Shown here one piece after another: positions 7,347 to 14,156 of a stretch of 25,215 nucleotides of DNA; the first letter of the stretch is position 1, and the number at the start of each line of letters is the position of its first letter. The stretch is from IMG/VR virus record IMGVR_UViG_3300005613_000386, positions 1 through 25,215 of that record; one strand, given 5' to 3'. Source of the stretch: a virus. Made by a program: the position numbers and the translations under genes. The notes below the pieces were generated by a model that made no database searches, was not told the DNA's origin, and saw nothing but the letters and a program-made list of their open reading frames with translations.

Positions 7347-7834
7347 TGGCAGCTAATTTAAAAGACCTACTATTAAGAGTAGCTACAAAGGTAGGCTACA
7401 CTACCAAAGGCTCAGACCTAAGCGGGACGGAAGTTGACGATAACTTTCTGTTGCATAATGAATTTTTGAGTGAAATGCTAGCATCGCTGAACGTTCAAAG
7501 TTATGACGGTGCGAAAGAATACGTAACTGGTGCTATTGTGAAGTACGATAGCGATCTGTGGAAGATGATCAATGTAAGCCCACAGACGGGCGTTGAACCT
7601 GGGACTAATGCTTTGGTGTGGTCAATTACATCAGTAGGTCAGCTAATAGGTAACCAAGCCGAACAGAAGTACGTAACAAGCCTTGTGATAAAGAAGGACG
7701 GCAATACAGACCTATCGAACCCTGAAGAGGGGGACGGTCTTATTAAGATAAAAGCAGACGGCACATTTGTAATTATCCAACATGACGGTACATTATTTAA
7801 CGACGATAAAGAATTTTTAAGCGCGACAGTATGA
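7346..7834 (+). CDS. tail or fibre-associated protein with carbohydrate-binding-like segment
   Basis: This 162-residue protein has a helical N-terminus (1-50) and a short segment at 53-92 reading YDGAKEYVTGAIVKYDSDLW with a following TGVEPGTNALVW. Its Y-x-x-G-x-x-V-x-Y...W pattern resembles small carbohydrate-binding modules of the chitinase type that are common in phage tail and fibre proteins. The C-terminus is strand-rich, with a repeated DG turn (KADGTFVIIQHDGTLF). I read it as a fibre-joining or adhesin component, but no exact family was recognised. It is linked to the next gene by an ATGA overlap. Confidence 0.6.
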   Translation: MAANLKDLLLRVATKVGYTTKGSDLSGTEVDDNFLLHNEFLSEMLASLNVQSYDGAKEYVTGAIVKYDSDLWKMINVSPQTGVEPGTNALVWSITSVGQLIGNQAEQKYVTSLVIKKDGNTDLSNPEEGDGLIKIKADGTFVIIQHDGTLFNDDKEFLSATV

Positions 7835-9027
7835 GGAATGTATTAGTATTATTATTAGTATTGGCAACAAGCATTAGCTACGGACAGACCTTTGAAAAGA
7901 AAGGGCGTTTTGTAAGCGATCCGTTATACGACACGATCGTTACCGTATTTATCGGTTCTGACACAACAGGCGGGGGCGGTGTTGGCTTGATAAGCAATAG
8001 CGATACAAGCTATGTTTATGCTACTTCTGACTGTCTAACGATACTAGCTGACACGATAAGACTTGACGGCTATATTGACCTGCCAGCTACGATAACAATG
8101 GACAGCCTAACAAGTAACTACATAAACTATCCAGTAACGCCACGAGTGCCGACCAGCGCGGGTGTAACTAACACGGGGTCAATTTATCGCGACACAAGCA
8201 ACGTAGTTGCTGTTGATAGATGCCTACCGTGGACGTGTAACGATAGCTTAGATGTTATCTTAACAGATAGTACAGCTAATGTAGGTATAGGTACAAGTAC
8301 GCCACGAGCTAGGCTGCATGTCATGGACTCATTTGTTATTGAAAATAATTTTGATGTATTTGAAATAACAGTATCAGGCGGGGAAGCTATTATCGGAGAC
8401 GTGGAAGAAATATTGCCAGTAATTGTTTATGGAGAGCAGTGGAATTTTTACACAGAAGTAACGTTGGGGGGTGGAAGCGGTGATAAAAACACTACTATAG
8501 TAGCAGATAATGGAGGGGTGCTTAATATTACAGATGGCAATCAGTCAGATGGGTTTGTTCTAACATCAAATGCAGACGGTGACGCCACATGGCAAGACAA
8601 TACAGCGTGGGGCGAGATGGGCTTTGGTGACAGCACCAGCACACAGGCACTTACACAGAACGTGTGGCACGTTGTAACCAATGGTAATGAAGACCTATGG
8701 TCATCAGCCGTTGTTGACACACACGCTGTAACTTACAGCAATGACAGTCTTATTATAGGTAAGGCTGGGACTTATTCAGTAAATGCTCAATTGTCAGTTG
8801 ATGGCAGCACTAGTAGCATTATAAGGCTGGGTATCTATATCAATGGTGCATTGGCATGTACTTGCACAGGCTATCAAGAGTTAACTAATAATAGAGTTGT
8901 GCAGCTAAACTATATCAACATTGACCAATTAAACGAGGGCGATGTGTTGCAGGTTGTCATAACCAACACAGCTAACAATGACGATGTTGATGCGATAGGT
9001 GGTAAATTGGCAATTCATAAACTATAA
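7831..9027 (+). CDS. tail fibre-like protein with an N-terminal signal peptide
   Basis: Residues 1-18 form a classic type I signal peptide: Arg2, a Leu/Val-rich core, then SISYG with predicted cleavage before Gln19, the form usual in Flavobacteriia. The rest is strand-rich and low in Lys/Arg. At 151-164 is VGIGTSTPRARLHV, a motif seen in many Bacteroidota and phage fibre-like proteins. The C-terminal 140 residues (from about 259) resemble a C1q/TNF-like beta-sandwich, with alternating strands, an IYINGALACTC strand and a final GGKLAIHKL. That domain is typical of receptor-binding tips. A signal peptide on a virion protein is unexpected, because virions assemble in the cytoplasm. It may instead be exported and act at the cell surface. 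It overlaps its upstream neighbour by ATGA. Confidence 0.75.
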   Translation: MRNVLVLLLVLATSISYGQTFEKKGRFVSDPLYDTIVTVFIGSDTTGGGGVGLISNSDTSYVYATSDCLTILADTIRLDGYIDLPATITMDSLTSNYINYPVTPRVPTSAGVTNTGSIYRDTSNVVAVDRCLPWTCNDSLDVILTDSTANVGIGTSTPRARLHVMDSFVIENNFDVFEITVSGGEAIIGDVEEILPVIVYGEQWNFYTEVTLGGGSGDKNTTIVADNGGVLNITDGNQSDGFVLTSNADGDATWQDNTAWGEMGFGDSTSTQALTQNVWHVVTNGNEDLWSSAVVDTHAVTYSNDSLIIGKAGTYSVNAQLSVDGSTSSIIRLGIYINGALACTCTGYQELTNNRVVQLNYINIDQLNEGDVLQVVITNTANNDDVDAIGGKLAIHKL

Positions 9028-9029
9028 GC

Positions 9030-9392
9030 ATGGACACGATACAGACATCATTTATAACGGAGCTATTAGGCACAACCCCAACAGAGGTAATGTTAGCTAC
9101 ATTGGTTTGGGCTATCGTTGGCGCGGCTATTGCGGCTGGTGTTGTTGTGTGGCGTGGCATGTCTAAGTCAGGTCGTACGCCAAAACAATTTAGGATAGGG
9201 GAGTTAATGAACAACCCTAAAAATGTACTAAGGACTATCCTTACAGCTTTATGTATGTTGGTATCGGTGCGCTTTTTACCTGAGCTATTCAGTATGCAGA
9301 TAACGTCTTATAGCGGGCTATTGATAGGGCTTGCTAGTGGCGGTCTTGTGGAGTACATTGTGAATAAGCAGGACATAATCAAGTCAAAATGA
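9030..9392 (+). CDS. small membrane protein, three predicted TM segments
   Basis: The 120 residues contain three hydrophobic segments at about 21-41, 66-86 and 93-110, with a basic Arg/Lys linker (SKSGRTPKQFR) between the first and second and a charged tail. It might be a holin, or a membrane anchor or moron protein. It lies in the fibre region rather than directly beside the endolysin, where a smaller two-segment candidate is found at 11211, so I do not call it the main holin. The next gene starts within its stop (ATGA), so it is co-translated with the structural genes. Confidence 0.6.
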   Translation: MDTIQTSFITELLGTTPTEVMLATLVWAIVGAAIAAGVVVWRGMSKSGRTPKQFRIGELMNNPKNVLRTILTALCMLVSVRFLPELFSMQITSYSGLLIGLASGGLVEYIVNKQDIIKSK

Positions 9393-9751
9393 TACAGCAG
9401 CCACCTCAAGAAACGATAGAGATCCAACAGGATAATGACCGTACCATAAACGTTACGTGGGAGAGCTATAACAGCATCACCAACGAGTGGGAGGCCATTA
9501 ACCTAACAGGTTACACTTCTGTCCTTACGGTTCGCAAATCGCAAACATCCACCCCTATAATAAACATTGTGGTGGATACATTTGCAGCACCTACAACGGG
9601 CGTTGCAAGCTTTGAGATAACCAACGATTTAACTGGTCTAACTGGAACTTACATTTATGACTTATTGCTAGTAAGCCCAACAGGCGAACAACTATCAACT
9701 AAGGTCGGCACGTTCAAGATAAATTACAAGGTTTTCAATTATGAGCTGTGA
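9389..9751 (+). CDS. Ig-like / BppU-type baseplate or fibre domain protein
   Basis: At 120 residues this is a single beta-sandwich. It begins with a polar leader, then INVTWESYNSITNEWEAINLTGYTSVLTVRKSQ, TTGVASFEITNDLTGLTGTYIYDLLLVSPTG and GTFKINYKV. The pattern, 'ltgyt..ltvRk', then 'GvasfeIt', then 'tGtYiYdLlLvsptG', resembles the N-terminal domain of BppU-like baseplate upper proteins, which anchor receptor-binding proteins. A role in building the fibre or baseplate is therefore likely. It overlaps the membrane-protein gene by ATGA and the next gene by 11 bases. Confidence 0.65.
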   Translation: MIQQPPQETIEIQQDNDRTINVTWESYNSITNEWEAINLTGYTSVLTVRKSQTSTPIINIVVDTFAAPTTGVASFEITNDLTGLTGTYIYDLLLVSPTGEQLSTKVGTFKINYKVFNYEL

Positions 9752-10244
9752 TATTCGCGCACGTATCGTACCAATTGAAACTAGAGGGCAAATTAACGCG
9801 TCCTTTGGTGGCGATGTGTCATGCGATAATGGTACAGTTAACATAGTCAACACATCGGATACATTACTATTCTCAAAGACAGTACCAAGTGGCGGCGTAG
9901 CTGAACAGGTAATACCCGATACAGATTACACGGACAGCGATGGTACTGCAAAAACACAGCTTGCAGGCCTAGCTATTGTTTGTGAACCGCAGGTAAAAGA
10001 TCAGTCGGATAGTTACCCGTTTCCTGCTGGCACCGATCAGATCGTGGCAACAATAATAGCACCTACCGACATAACCTATACAGCTAACGTACTTACTAAT
10101 TGCAGTAGCCCGATATACACAAAGAACGCAGCAGTTGTAATGCTACCTTTTGCTGTATCGGATGGCGATACTTTACAAGTGAATATCACGCAGACAGATA
10201 GTGGACAGGCTTCTTTAGTACAATTAAACGGAACGTATGTCTAG
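9741..10244 (+). CDS. beta-rich structural protein (167 aa), unknown
   Basis: I do not recognise a family. It is rich in Thr, Val, Asp and Gly, with short alternating strands and several Cys, and shows no transmembrane or catalytic motif. A PSGGVAEQVIPDTDYTDSDG stretch near the centre looks like a lectin-like or fibre-like loop. Sequence and position between a BppU-like and a LamG-like gene suggest a tail fibre or baseplate component. It shares an 11-base overlap with the previous gene and an 8-base overlap with the next. Confidence 0.55.
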   Translation: MSCDIRARIVPIETRGQINASFGGDVSCDNGTVNIVNTSDTLLFSKTVPSGGVAEQVIPDTDYTDSDGTAKTQLAGLAIVCEPQVKDQSDSYPFPAGTDQIVATIIAPTDITYTANVLTNCSSPIYTKNAAVVMLPFAVSDGDTLQVNITQTDSGQASLVQLNGTYV

Positions 10245-10974
10245 GCGTTCGGTATATTATGGCGCGGTAAACTCGTTCAAGAACAACTTTAGTACGTTGT
10301 TCGATGGGCTTACTGAGTTCACTCAAAGTAGTGCGGCTTTTCAATTGTTAGAGTTTCAAAGGAACGATCCATTTAGTATTAACTTATGGGTGAAGTGGGC
10401 AGGTGGCTTAAACGGGTACATTTACTATAACGGCAATCGCAGTCGCGATGAACATTACATACAGATATTATCGTCTGGAAAGGTAAGATTTCAATTTACT
10501 AACGTTGATAGTGGCGGTACATTTTGCAGGATAGATACAACAGCAACACTTCCTTTGAATGTATGGACTAAGATAACAGCAACTTACGATGGGGTTGGCT
10601 CTTCAGGTGGTGTGAATGTGTACTTTAACGATTTATTGCAGGCTGGAACTTATGGCGGCTCATCAACTGCGGTAAGTAATGTATTATATGAAACTGCTTT
10701 ATTCGGCGCGCAAAACAGAGGTGGCAGCATAGCAGAATTTTATAGCGGTAATATTGACGAGTGTAGCTTTTGGGGTAAGGAACTAACGATATCGGAAATA
10801 CAGGAACTTACAACTAGCAATGCGCCTACATCCGTCAGCTTTGTGGGCGATTTAATAGAGTGGTTTAGGTTTGGCGATGGAGACACTTTTCCTACCATAG
10901 TTGGCAAACAACAGGGCTACACAATGGATATGTTCAACATGACATCTGCTAACTTTGTAAATGATGTACCATGA
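10237..10974 (+). CDS. LamG/concanavalin A-like lectin domain protein (fibre adhesin)
   Basis: This 245-residue protein shows the jelly-roll pattern of LamG/pentraxin-like lectins: FDGLTEFTQSS near residues 22-32, PFSINLWVKW at about 45-54, SGKVRFQF, then LPLNVWTKITATYDG (near 105-119), VNVYFNDLLQAGTY, and finally the closing NIDECSFWGKELTISEIQEL (about 172-191). That last strand-and-helix is a strong LamG_3 signature. Such domains bind glycans, so it is a good candidate for host-surface recognition. No signal peptide is present. It overlaps both neighbours (8 and 4 bases), placing it in the fibre operon. Confidence 0.8.
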   Translation: MSRRSVYYGAVNSFKNNFSTLFDGLTEFTQSSAAFQLLEFQRNDPFSINLWVKWAGGLNGYIYYNGNRSRDEHYIQILSSGKVRFQFTNVDSGGTFCRIDTTATLPLNVWTKITATYDGVGSSGGVNVYFNDLLQAGTYGGSSTAVSNVLYETALFGAQNRGGSIAEFYSGNIDECSFWGKELTISEIQELTTSNAPTSVSFVGDLIEWFRFGDGDTFPTIVGKQQGYTMDMFNMTSANFVNDVP

Positions 10975-11162
10975 TCTATATGCTAAAGAAAAACCCGCCA
11001 GATTGGTTACTTAACGCACAGTCAAAAAGATTTATTAACTTCAATTTGGTGGAGGTTGAATTTGAGGGAGATATTTATGCTATCCTAAAATTCGATATAG
11101 CACCGAATGTCAGCAGTAAATTTGTTGGGGAATTGAGCGAACTAAAAGAACTTCTAAATTAA
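10971..11162 (+). CDS. small hypothetical protein (63 aa) at the end of the fibre cluster
   Basis: I do not recognise this protein. Residues 8-15 (NPPDWLLN) are followed by strand-like FINFNLVEVEFEGDIYAILKF and an acidic helical tail. It has no membrane segment. It overlaps the lectin-like gene by ATGA, so it may be a chaperone or accessory to that adhesin, but nothing in the sequence proves this. Forty-eight bases without an ORF separate it from the holin candidate. Confidence 0.5.
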   Translation: MIYMLKKNPPDWLLNAQSKRFINFNLVEVEFEGDIYAILKFDIAPNVSSKFVGELSELKELLN

Positions 11163-11210
11163 TAGCGCGTATCGGGGGATTAGCGTATTTGTAACTAAGG
11201 GTAAAAAACA

Positions 11211-11396
11211 ATGACACAAGTGGAGCATTTTTTAAATGAACATTGGAAGGGAGTAAGCATTATTGGACTAGCTGGGACATTACCTGCATTGCTAGACCTT
11301 TACAGCGGGATCATTGGAGCTATTGGCGTAACACTAAGTACGGTACTTGTGTGCATTTCGATATACGCTAAGCTCAAAGAAATAAAAAACAAGTGA
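11211..11396 (+). CDS. holin candidate (two TM segments)
   Basis: The 61 residues contain two hydrophobic stretches, roughly 14-29 and 32-53, with a short turn between them and a Lys-rich end (KLKEIKNK). This is the shape of a small class II holin, which opens the inner membrane at lysis. It lies directly before the endolysin, and the last base of its stop is the first base of that gene's ATG (TGATG), the normal holin-endolysin order. Holins share little sequence, so the call depends on topology and place. The membrane protein at 9030 is the main rival. Confidence 0.6.
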   Translation: MTQVEHFLNEHWKGVSIIGLAGTLPALLDLYSGIIGAIGVTLSTVLVCISIYAKLKEIKNK

Positions 11397-11806
11397 TGCC
11401 AAAGTTCAGCAAACGATCGATTAACAACCTGAGTGAGTGCCATATCGACTTGCAGGTTATCTTTAAGGAGGTGATAAAGCACTTTGACTGTACGGTTATT
11501 GAGGGGCATAGACCAGAGGCCGAACAGAATGCCGCGTACAATGCGGGCAACTCTAAAGTCAAGTACCCGAACAGCAAGCACAACAGTTTACCTAGCATGG
11601 CTGCCGATGTCGTGCCTTATCCTATTGACTGGGACGATACAGACCGAATGAGGTACTTTGCGGGCTTTGTAATGGGTATTGCTGCGGTATTGAAAGAACA
11701 AGGAAAAATAACACATACCGTTCGCGCTGGCATTGACTGGGATCGCGATACGCACACGAACGATCAAAGATTTATCGACCTACCGCACTTTGAGTTGGTC
11801 AAATAG
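11396..11806 (+). CDS. endolysin, M15-type L-alanyl-D-glutamate peptidase
   Basis: This 136-residue enzyme carries the metal-binding pattern of M15 peptidases related to T5 endolysin: SKH at 60-62, then AADVVPY with Asp71, and DLPHFEL with His131, making a zinc site from His62, Asp71 and His131. An IEGHRPEAEQNAAYNAG segment (36-52) is the usual upstream helix with its Arg and Gln. The enzyme would cleave peptide stems of the host peptidoglycan during lysis. No signal peptide is visible, so a holin is needed for access. I take ATG 11396, coupled to the holin stop, instead of GTG 11393 one codon earlier. The stop is followed by a palindrome and a promoter. Confidence 0.87.
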   Translation: MPKFSKRSINNLSECHIDLQVIFKEVIKHFDCTVIEGHRPEAEQNAAYNAGNSKVKYPNSKHNSLPSMAADVVPYPIDWDDTDRMRYFAGFVMGIAAVLKEQGKITHTVRAGIDWDRDTHTNDQRFIDLPHFELVK

Positions 11807-11811
11807 TCAGC

Positions 11812-11830
11812 TATTCGAAAAATTCGAATA
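11812..11830. promoter_or_regulatory. perfect inverted repeat upstream of a promoter
   Basis: TATTCGAA at 11812-11819 and TTCGAATA at 11823-11830 form a perfect 8-bp inverted repeat around an AAA. It lies 17 bases upstream of the -33 element of the promoter before the DUF3310 gene and has no T-tract, so an operator for a dimeric regulator is likelier than a terminator. A second, weaker inverted repeat (TTGCAC 11841-11846, GTGCAA 11856-11861) overlaps the -33 region. Confidence 0.55.
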
Positions 11831-11847
11831 ACTTAAGTAGTTGCACG

Positions 11848-11881
11848 TTTGAACTGTGCAATGGAAATAGTTGTATATTAG
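11848..11881 (+). promoter_or_regulatory. promoter before the DUF3310 gene
   Basis: TTTG at 11848-11851 and TATATTAG at 11874-11881 are 22 bases apart. The -7 element resembles the Bacteroidota TAnnTTTG but has the TTAG ending. A 17-base block here, 11868-11884, matches 15171-15187 at 16 of 17 positions, supporting a shared promoter motif. The start codon follows at 11898. Confidence 0.68.
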
Positions 11882-11897
11882 CAGCAAAACACACAAC

Positions 11898-12104
11898 ATG
11901 AGCGCGGAAAACCCCGAACACTATAAAGGATTAGACTTAGAGCCGTTTGAAGTTTACGACCGCATGGGCTGGACTGAACACGCGTGTAAGTCAAACATAA
12001 TAAAGTACCTTTTCAGAGCTGGGCGGAAAGGTTCTGCTATTGAAGATTTAAAGAAAGCCCGCGTGTATCTTGATAAGCTAATAGCACATTATGAAAGCAA
12101 ATAG
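11898..12104 (+). CDS. DUF3310 family protein (nucleotide-kinase-related)
   Basis: The 68 residues match DUF3310, the family of T7 gp1.7-like small proteins. Motifs are PEHYKG at 6-11, a central NIIKYLFRAGRK at 33-44, and EDLKKARVYLDKLI at 49-62. In T7 the related protein is a nucleotide kinase; in most phages the activity is unproved, so a role in nucleotide metabolism is only inferred. I start at ATG 11898 because the upstream TTG at 11871 lies inside the promoter box. Overlap with the next gene is 14 bases. The presence of a replication-type gene between endolysin and spanin candidates is odd and suggests that this block is transcribed from its own promoter. Confidence 0.8.
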   Translation: MSAENPEHYKGLDLEPFEVYDRMGWTEHACKSNIIKYLFRAGRKGSAIEDLKKARVYLDKLIAHYESK

Positions 12105-12609
12105 CCTGTCGATCGTTTTAATAGCTATTCTACTGCTTACATCGTGCGCAACCGTACGGAAGAACAGGCAGATAAAAAAAGCGTATAAGATAGCCGCTAA
12201 ATACGGCATGGTTACAGAAATAGCCGTGCCGATATACGACACAATTATAGTACCGTCCGTTCAGTTAGATACAATAGTACAGTTAAGTAGCGTATTTGAT
12301 ACATTATACTTCGATACAGGGCGTTTGTCGGTGCGAGTGGTACGAATGCCTAACGATACAATACAAGTGCAAGGAGAGTGCTTAGAAACGGTTATTTATA
12401 GAAGTGATACCATTACAGTATCTGTTCCATTCATAAGTAAGTGGGATAATTTGGCTGCAAACATTGAGAACAAAGTGATCAGGTGGTATCGGTGGGGCAT
12501 AGCTATTATAATCTTTATCATTATCGGCATGCTACTTTACAAGTTTTGGGACAAGATTTACCCGATAATCAAGATAACCGCCATGTTTTTTGGTATACCT
12601 ATCCCATAA
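12091..12609 (+). CDS. candidate unimolecular spanin (lipoprotein with C-terminal TM)
   Basis: Residues 1-19 are a lipoprotein signal: Lys2, a hydrophobic core, then lipobox LTSC with Cys19. A single strong transmembrane segment lies near 134-152 (WGIAIIIFIIIGM), with a short hydrophobic tail after it. The part between them is beta-strand-rich and polar (DTIIVPSVQLD, DTLYFDTGRLSVRVVR, SDTITVSVPFI). A lipid anchor at one end, a membrane segment at the other, and a beta-rich middle are the defining features of unimolecular spanins such as T1 gp11, which fuse the inner and outer membranes in the last lysis step. This protein, at 172 residues, is longer than T1's. It follows the endolysin gene by one gene and precedes a terminator. 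Confidence 0.68.
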   Translation: MKANSLSIVLIAILLLTSCATVRKNRQIKKAYKIAAKYGMVTEIAVPIYDTIIVPSVQLDTIVQLSSVFDTLYFDTGRLSVRVVRMPNDTIQVQGECLETVIYRSDTITVSVPFISKWDNLAANIENKVIRWYRWGIAIIIFIIIGMLLYKFWDKIYPIIKITAMFFGIPIP

Positions 12610-12667
12610 TTCATTACCTTTATGTTGTAATAGATAGTTTCTGTCTTTTTCATGTGTGTTTGTGAAG

Positions 12668-12698
12668 CGTCCGTAAGCCTAGTGTTTGCGGGCGTTTT
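12668..12698 (+). terminator. intrinsic terminator after the lysis block
   Basis: CGTCCGTAA (12668-12676) pairs with TTGCGGGCG (12686-12694) in a 9-bp stem that includes two G-U pairs, followed by TTTT and a further T-rich stretch. It lies 58 bases after the spanin candidate's stop. Confidence 0.7.
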
Positions 12699-12735
12699 GC
12701 GTTTTATTGAAAAAAAGTACAAAATAATACCTAAA

Positions 12736-12752
12736 TTATTACCTAGTAATAA
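12736..12752. promoter_or_regulatory. palindromic operator candidate at an early promoter
   Basis: TTATTAC and GTAATAA flank CTA in a perfect 7-bp inverted repeat. It occupies the -33 to -10 zone of the promoter whose -7 box is at 12763-12770, where a bound protein would block RNA polymerase. A normal TTTG element is missing there, so activation or repression through this site is plausible. Confidence 0.55.
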
Positions 12753-12762
12753 ATAGAATTTG

Positions 12763-12770
12763 TATCTTTG
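12763..12770 (+). promoter_or_regulatory. -7 promoter box of the accessory region
   Basis: TATCTTTG is an exact TAnnTTTG match. It lies 32 bases before the ATG at 12802 and just after a terminator and a palindrome, a good setting for the promoter of the small-gene block. The -33 element is weak. Confidence 0.6.
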
Positions 12771-12801
12771 ATTTATCAATAACAACAAAAACACTAACAT
12801 C

Positions 12802-13053
12802 ATGACTTGTAAAGAATATTTTGAAACGCAAATGAAGCCAAATGGTTGGGTTGAAGAAAATTATAGTTATACCCTTCCATTTAAAGGATTTGAATATGGT
12901 GAGTCATTAGAAATAGTTATAGATAAGGGTGTAATAAGAGATCCCTATTTGTATTTGTCATCTGAATGTAACCCTTACATATGCGATGAGTTGGTTAAGC
13001 TGATTCTATCAGCTAAGGTTCACAACCGAAATCTGATAAAATTAAGCAAGTAA
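12802..13053 (+). CDS. hypothetical protein of the MKPxGW family (paralogue 1)
   Basis: The 83 residues open with EYFETQMKPNGW, nearly the same as EYFEEVMKPEGW and KYFNEVMKPEGW inside the proteins at 14338 and 14724. It lacks their N-terminal domain and ends differently (CDELVKLILSAKVHNRN), but the middle keeps a similar strand pattern (SLEIVIDKGVIRDPYLYL). The three look like one family in which domains have been gained or lost. No known function is recognised. It is the first gene after the promoter at 12763. Confidence 0.65.
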   Translation: MTCKEYFETQMKPNGWVEENYSYTLPFKGFEYGESLEIVIDKGVIRDPYLYLSSECNPYICDELVKLILSAKVHNRNLIKLSK

Positions 13054-13103
13054 CCACACGGGGCGCAGCATCCTACACTGCATTCACTTAAAAACAGAAC
13101 ATT

Positions 13104-13487
13104 ATGGAAAACGAGAATAAGCAAAAAAAAGTACGAGTCTTTGTAGGACCTTATGACCAAGACAACGGAACCCACATTCATAAGCTACCATACACAACAA
13201 TAGATGAATTAAATACACAACTGCGTAGGTTTAATTCATTTGTAGCTAATGATGCTAACGTTGGGGATGATGTATTTATTGGTGATAATGTAACTATCGG
13301 TTCAGGTTGTTATGTTCAACCTCATGCTACCATAAGTAGCTGCGTTACTCTTGCGATAAAAACAATAGTAGGGAGAGGTGCTACTGTGTGTGGGAAGGGG
13401 GCTACGCACTATAACCAAATAATTGAAAAGTACACAACACTTAATGTTGAGAGTGGAGTTGTTACGCAAAACCCAGAATTATCTTAA
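13104..13487 (+). CDS. left-handed beta-helix (hexapeptide repeat) protein
   Basis: Residues 46-100 (from FVANDANVGDDVFIGDNVTI to VGRGATVCGKG) form several turns of the [IV]GxxxxxxG-type hexapeptide repeat that builds a left-handed beta-helix. This is the fold of acyl- and acetyltransferases and some carbonic anhydrases. The protein is short (127 aa), and I see no clear catalytic His motif, so it may be a structural or small-molecule-binding variant. The N-terminal half has a VRVFVGPYDQDNGT strand and the helical DELNTQLRRF. Such proteins are uncommon in phages, and the substrate is unknown. An A-rich leader precedes the ATG. Confidence 0.72.
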   Translation: MENENKQKKVRVFVGPYDQDNGTHIHKLPYTTIDELNTQLRRFNSFVANDANVGDDVFIGDNVTIGSGCYVQPHATISSCVTLAIKTIVGRGATVCGKGATHYNQIIEKYTTLNVESGVVTQNPELS

Positions 13488-13497
13488 AACAACACAC

Positions 13498-13692
13498 ATG
13501 AAAACGAACTTTGAACAATTATCCGATCAAGTAGTTAAGCGGTTAATGAAAATAACAGGACTACCAGAAGATGATATTAGACCACTTGTTGAAGCTAATA
13601 GCATTTTTTTAAGCACCACATTTTCAAACGCGCTAAGTGCCGATGATGCAGTCGAGTATTGCGCACAAACCCTTAACACTTTATACTACTGA
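13498..13692 (+). CDS. small hypothetical protein (64 aa)
   Basis: I do not recognise this protein. It is mainly helical, with a KRLMKITGLPEDDIRPLVEA segment (about 14-33) that could form a small helical bundle. I start at ATG 13498, which has an A-rich leader after the previous stop; an upstream in-frame ATG at 13423 would overlap the beta-helix gene by 65 bases. The gene ends 2 bases before the next start. Confidence 0.5.
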   Translation: MKTNFEQLSDQVVKRLMKITGLPEDDIRPLVEANSIFLSTTFSNALSADDAVEYCAQTLNTLYY

Positions 13693-13694
13693 TC

Positions 13695-13925
13695 ATGAAC
13701 TACGCAAAAGCAACAACAGAACAGGAACTACTAGATATGGTAGCGTATTTGGAAGGTAAGGGTTATGATAGGGACGACTACTGCTTACATAAGCAAGTAA
13801 CAATAGAGCTTTTCAACTTCCCTTACGTGGGGCTTACTGAGAATAATAAGATATACAACTCTGGGCTCCCCAAAGGATACCTACAAGGACACGAAGTAAC
13901 AGTTTCAGAATTTCTAAAACAATAG
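13695..13925 (+). CDS. small hypothetical protein (76 aa)
   Basis: I do not recognise this protein. It is acidic and mixed alpha/beta, with an EQELLDMVAYLEGKGYDRDD helix at the start and a C-terminal GYLQGHEVTVSEFLKQ segment; no Cys cluster or membrane segment is present. It is packed 2 bases after one gene and 3 bases before the next, so it belongs to the same transcript. Confidence 0.5.
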   Translation: MNYAKATTEQELLDMVAYLEGKGYDRDDYCLHKQVTIELFNFPYVGLTENNKIYNSGLPKGYLQGHEVTVSEFLKQ

Positions 13926-13928
13926 ACC

Positions 13929-14156
13929 ATGTACGAAAGACTATACACAATAACCATGCCTATACAGCTATCAGTAGGTGGTAGCTTTAATGCTACCTTA
14001 CTATTCGGTGTCCGGGGAGATGAACACAAAGCCACAGTTTACATCGTGGAAGTAGACAACGAAAAGGTTACACATACGCACGATGTAGTCCAGCAAATGC
14101 CATTGCTGGAGCGTAAATGTTTTGAACGAATTACACAAGCTAAAAAACTACACTAA
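13929..14156 (+). CDS. small hypothetical protein (75 aa)
   Basis: I do not recognise this protein. Its first 50 residues look like a small beta-barrel-type sequence (YTITMPIQLSVGG, ATLLFGVRGD, ATVYIVEVDNE), and its last 20 are basic and helical (LLERKCFERITQAKKL). No known motif was seen. The stop overlaps the following 59-residue gene in TAATG. Confidence 0.5.
   Translation: MYERLYTITMPIQLSVGGSFNATLLFGVRGDEHKATVYIVEVDNEKVTHTHDVVQQMPLLERKCFERITQAKKLH

Noticed and set aside
11871-11897. TTG start giving a 77-residue DUF3310 protein
   Set aside because: The extra codons fall inside the promoter -7 box and leader; the family starts near the ATG at 11898.
12558-12803. Minus-strand ORF of 81 codons
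   Set aside because: It overlaps the spanin gene's end, the terminator and the promoter of the plus strand; its hydrophobic residues come from A/T-rich repeats read backwards.
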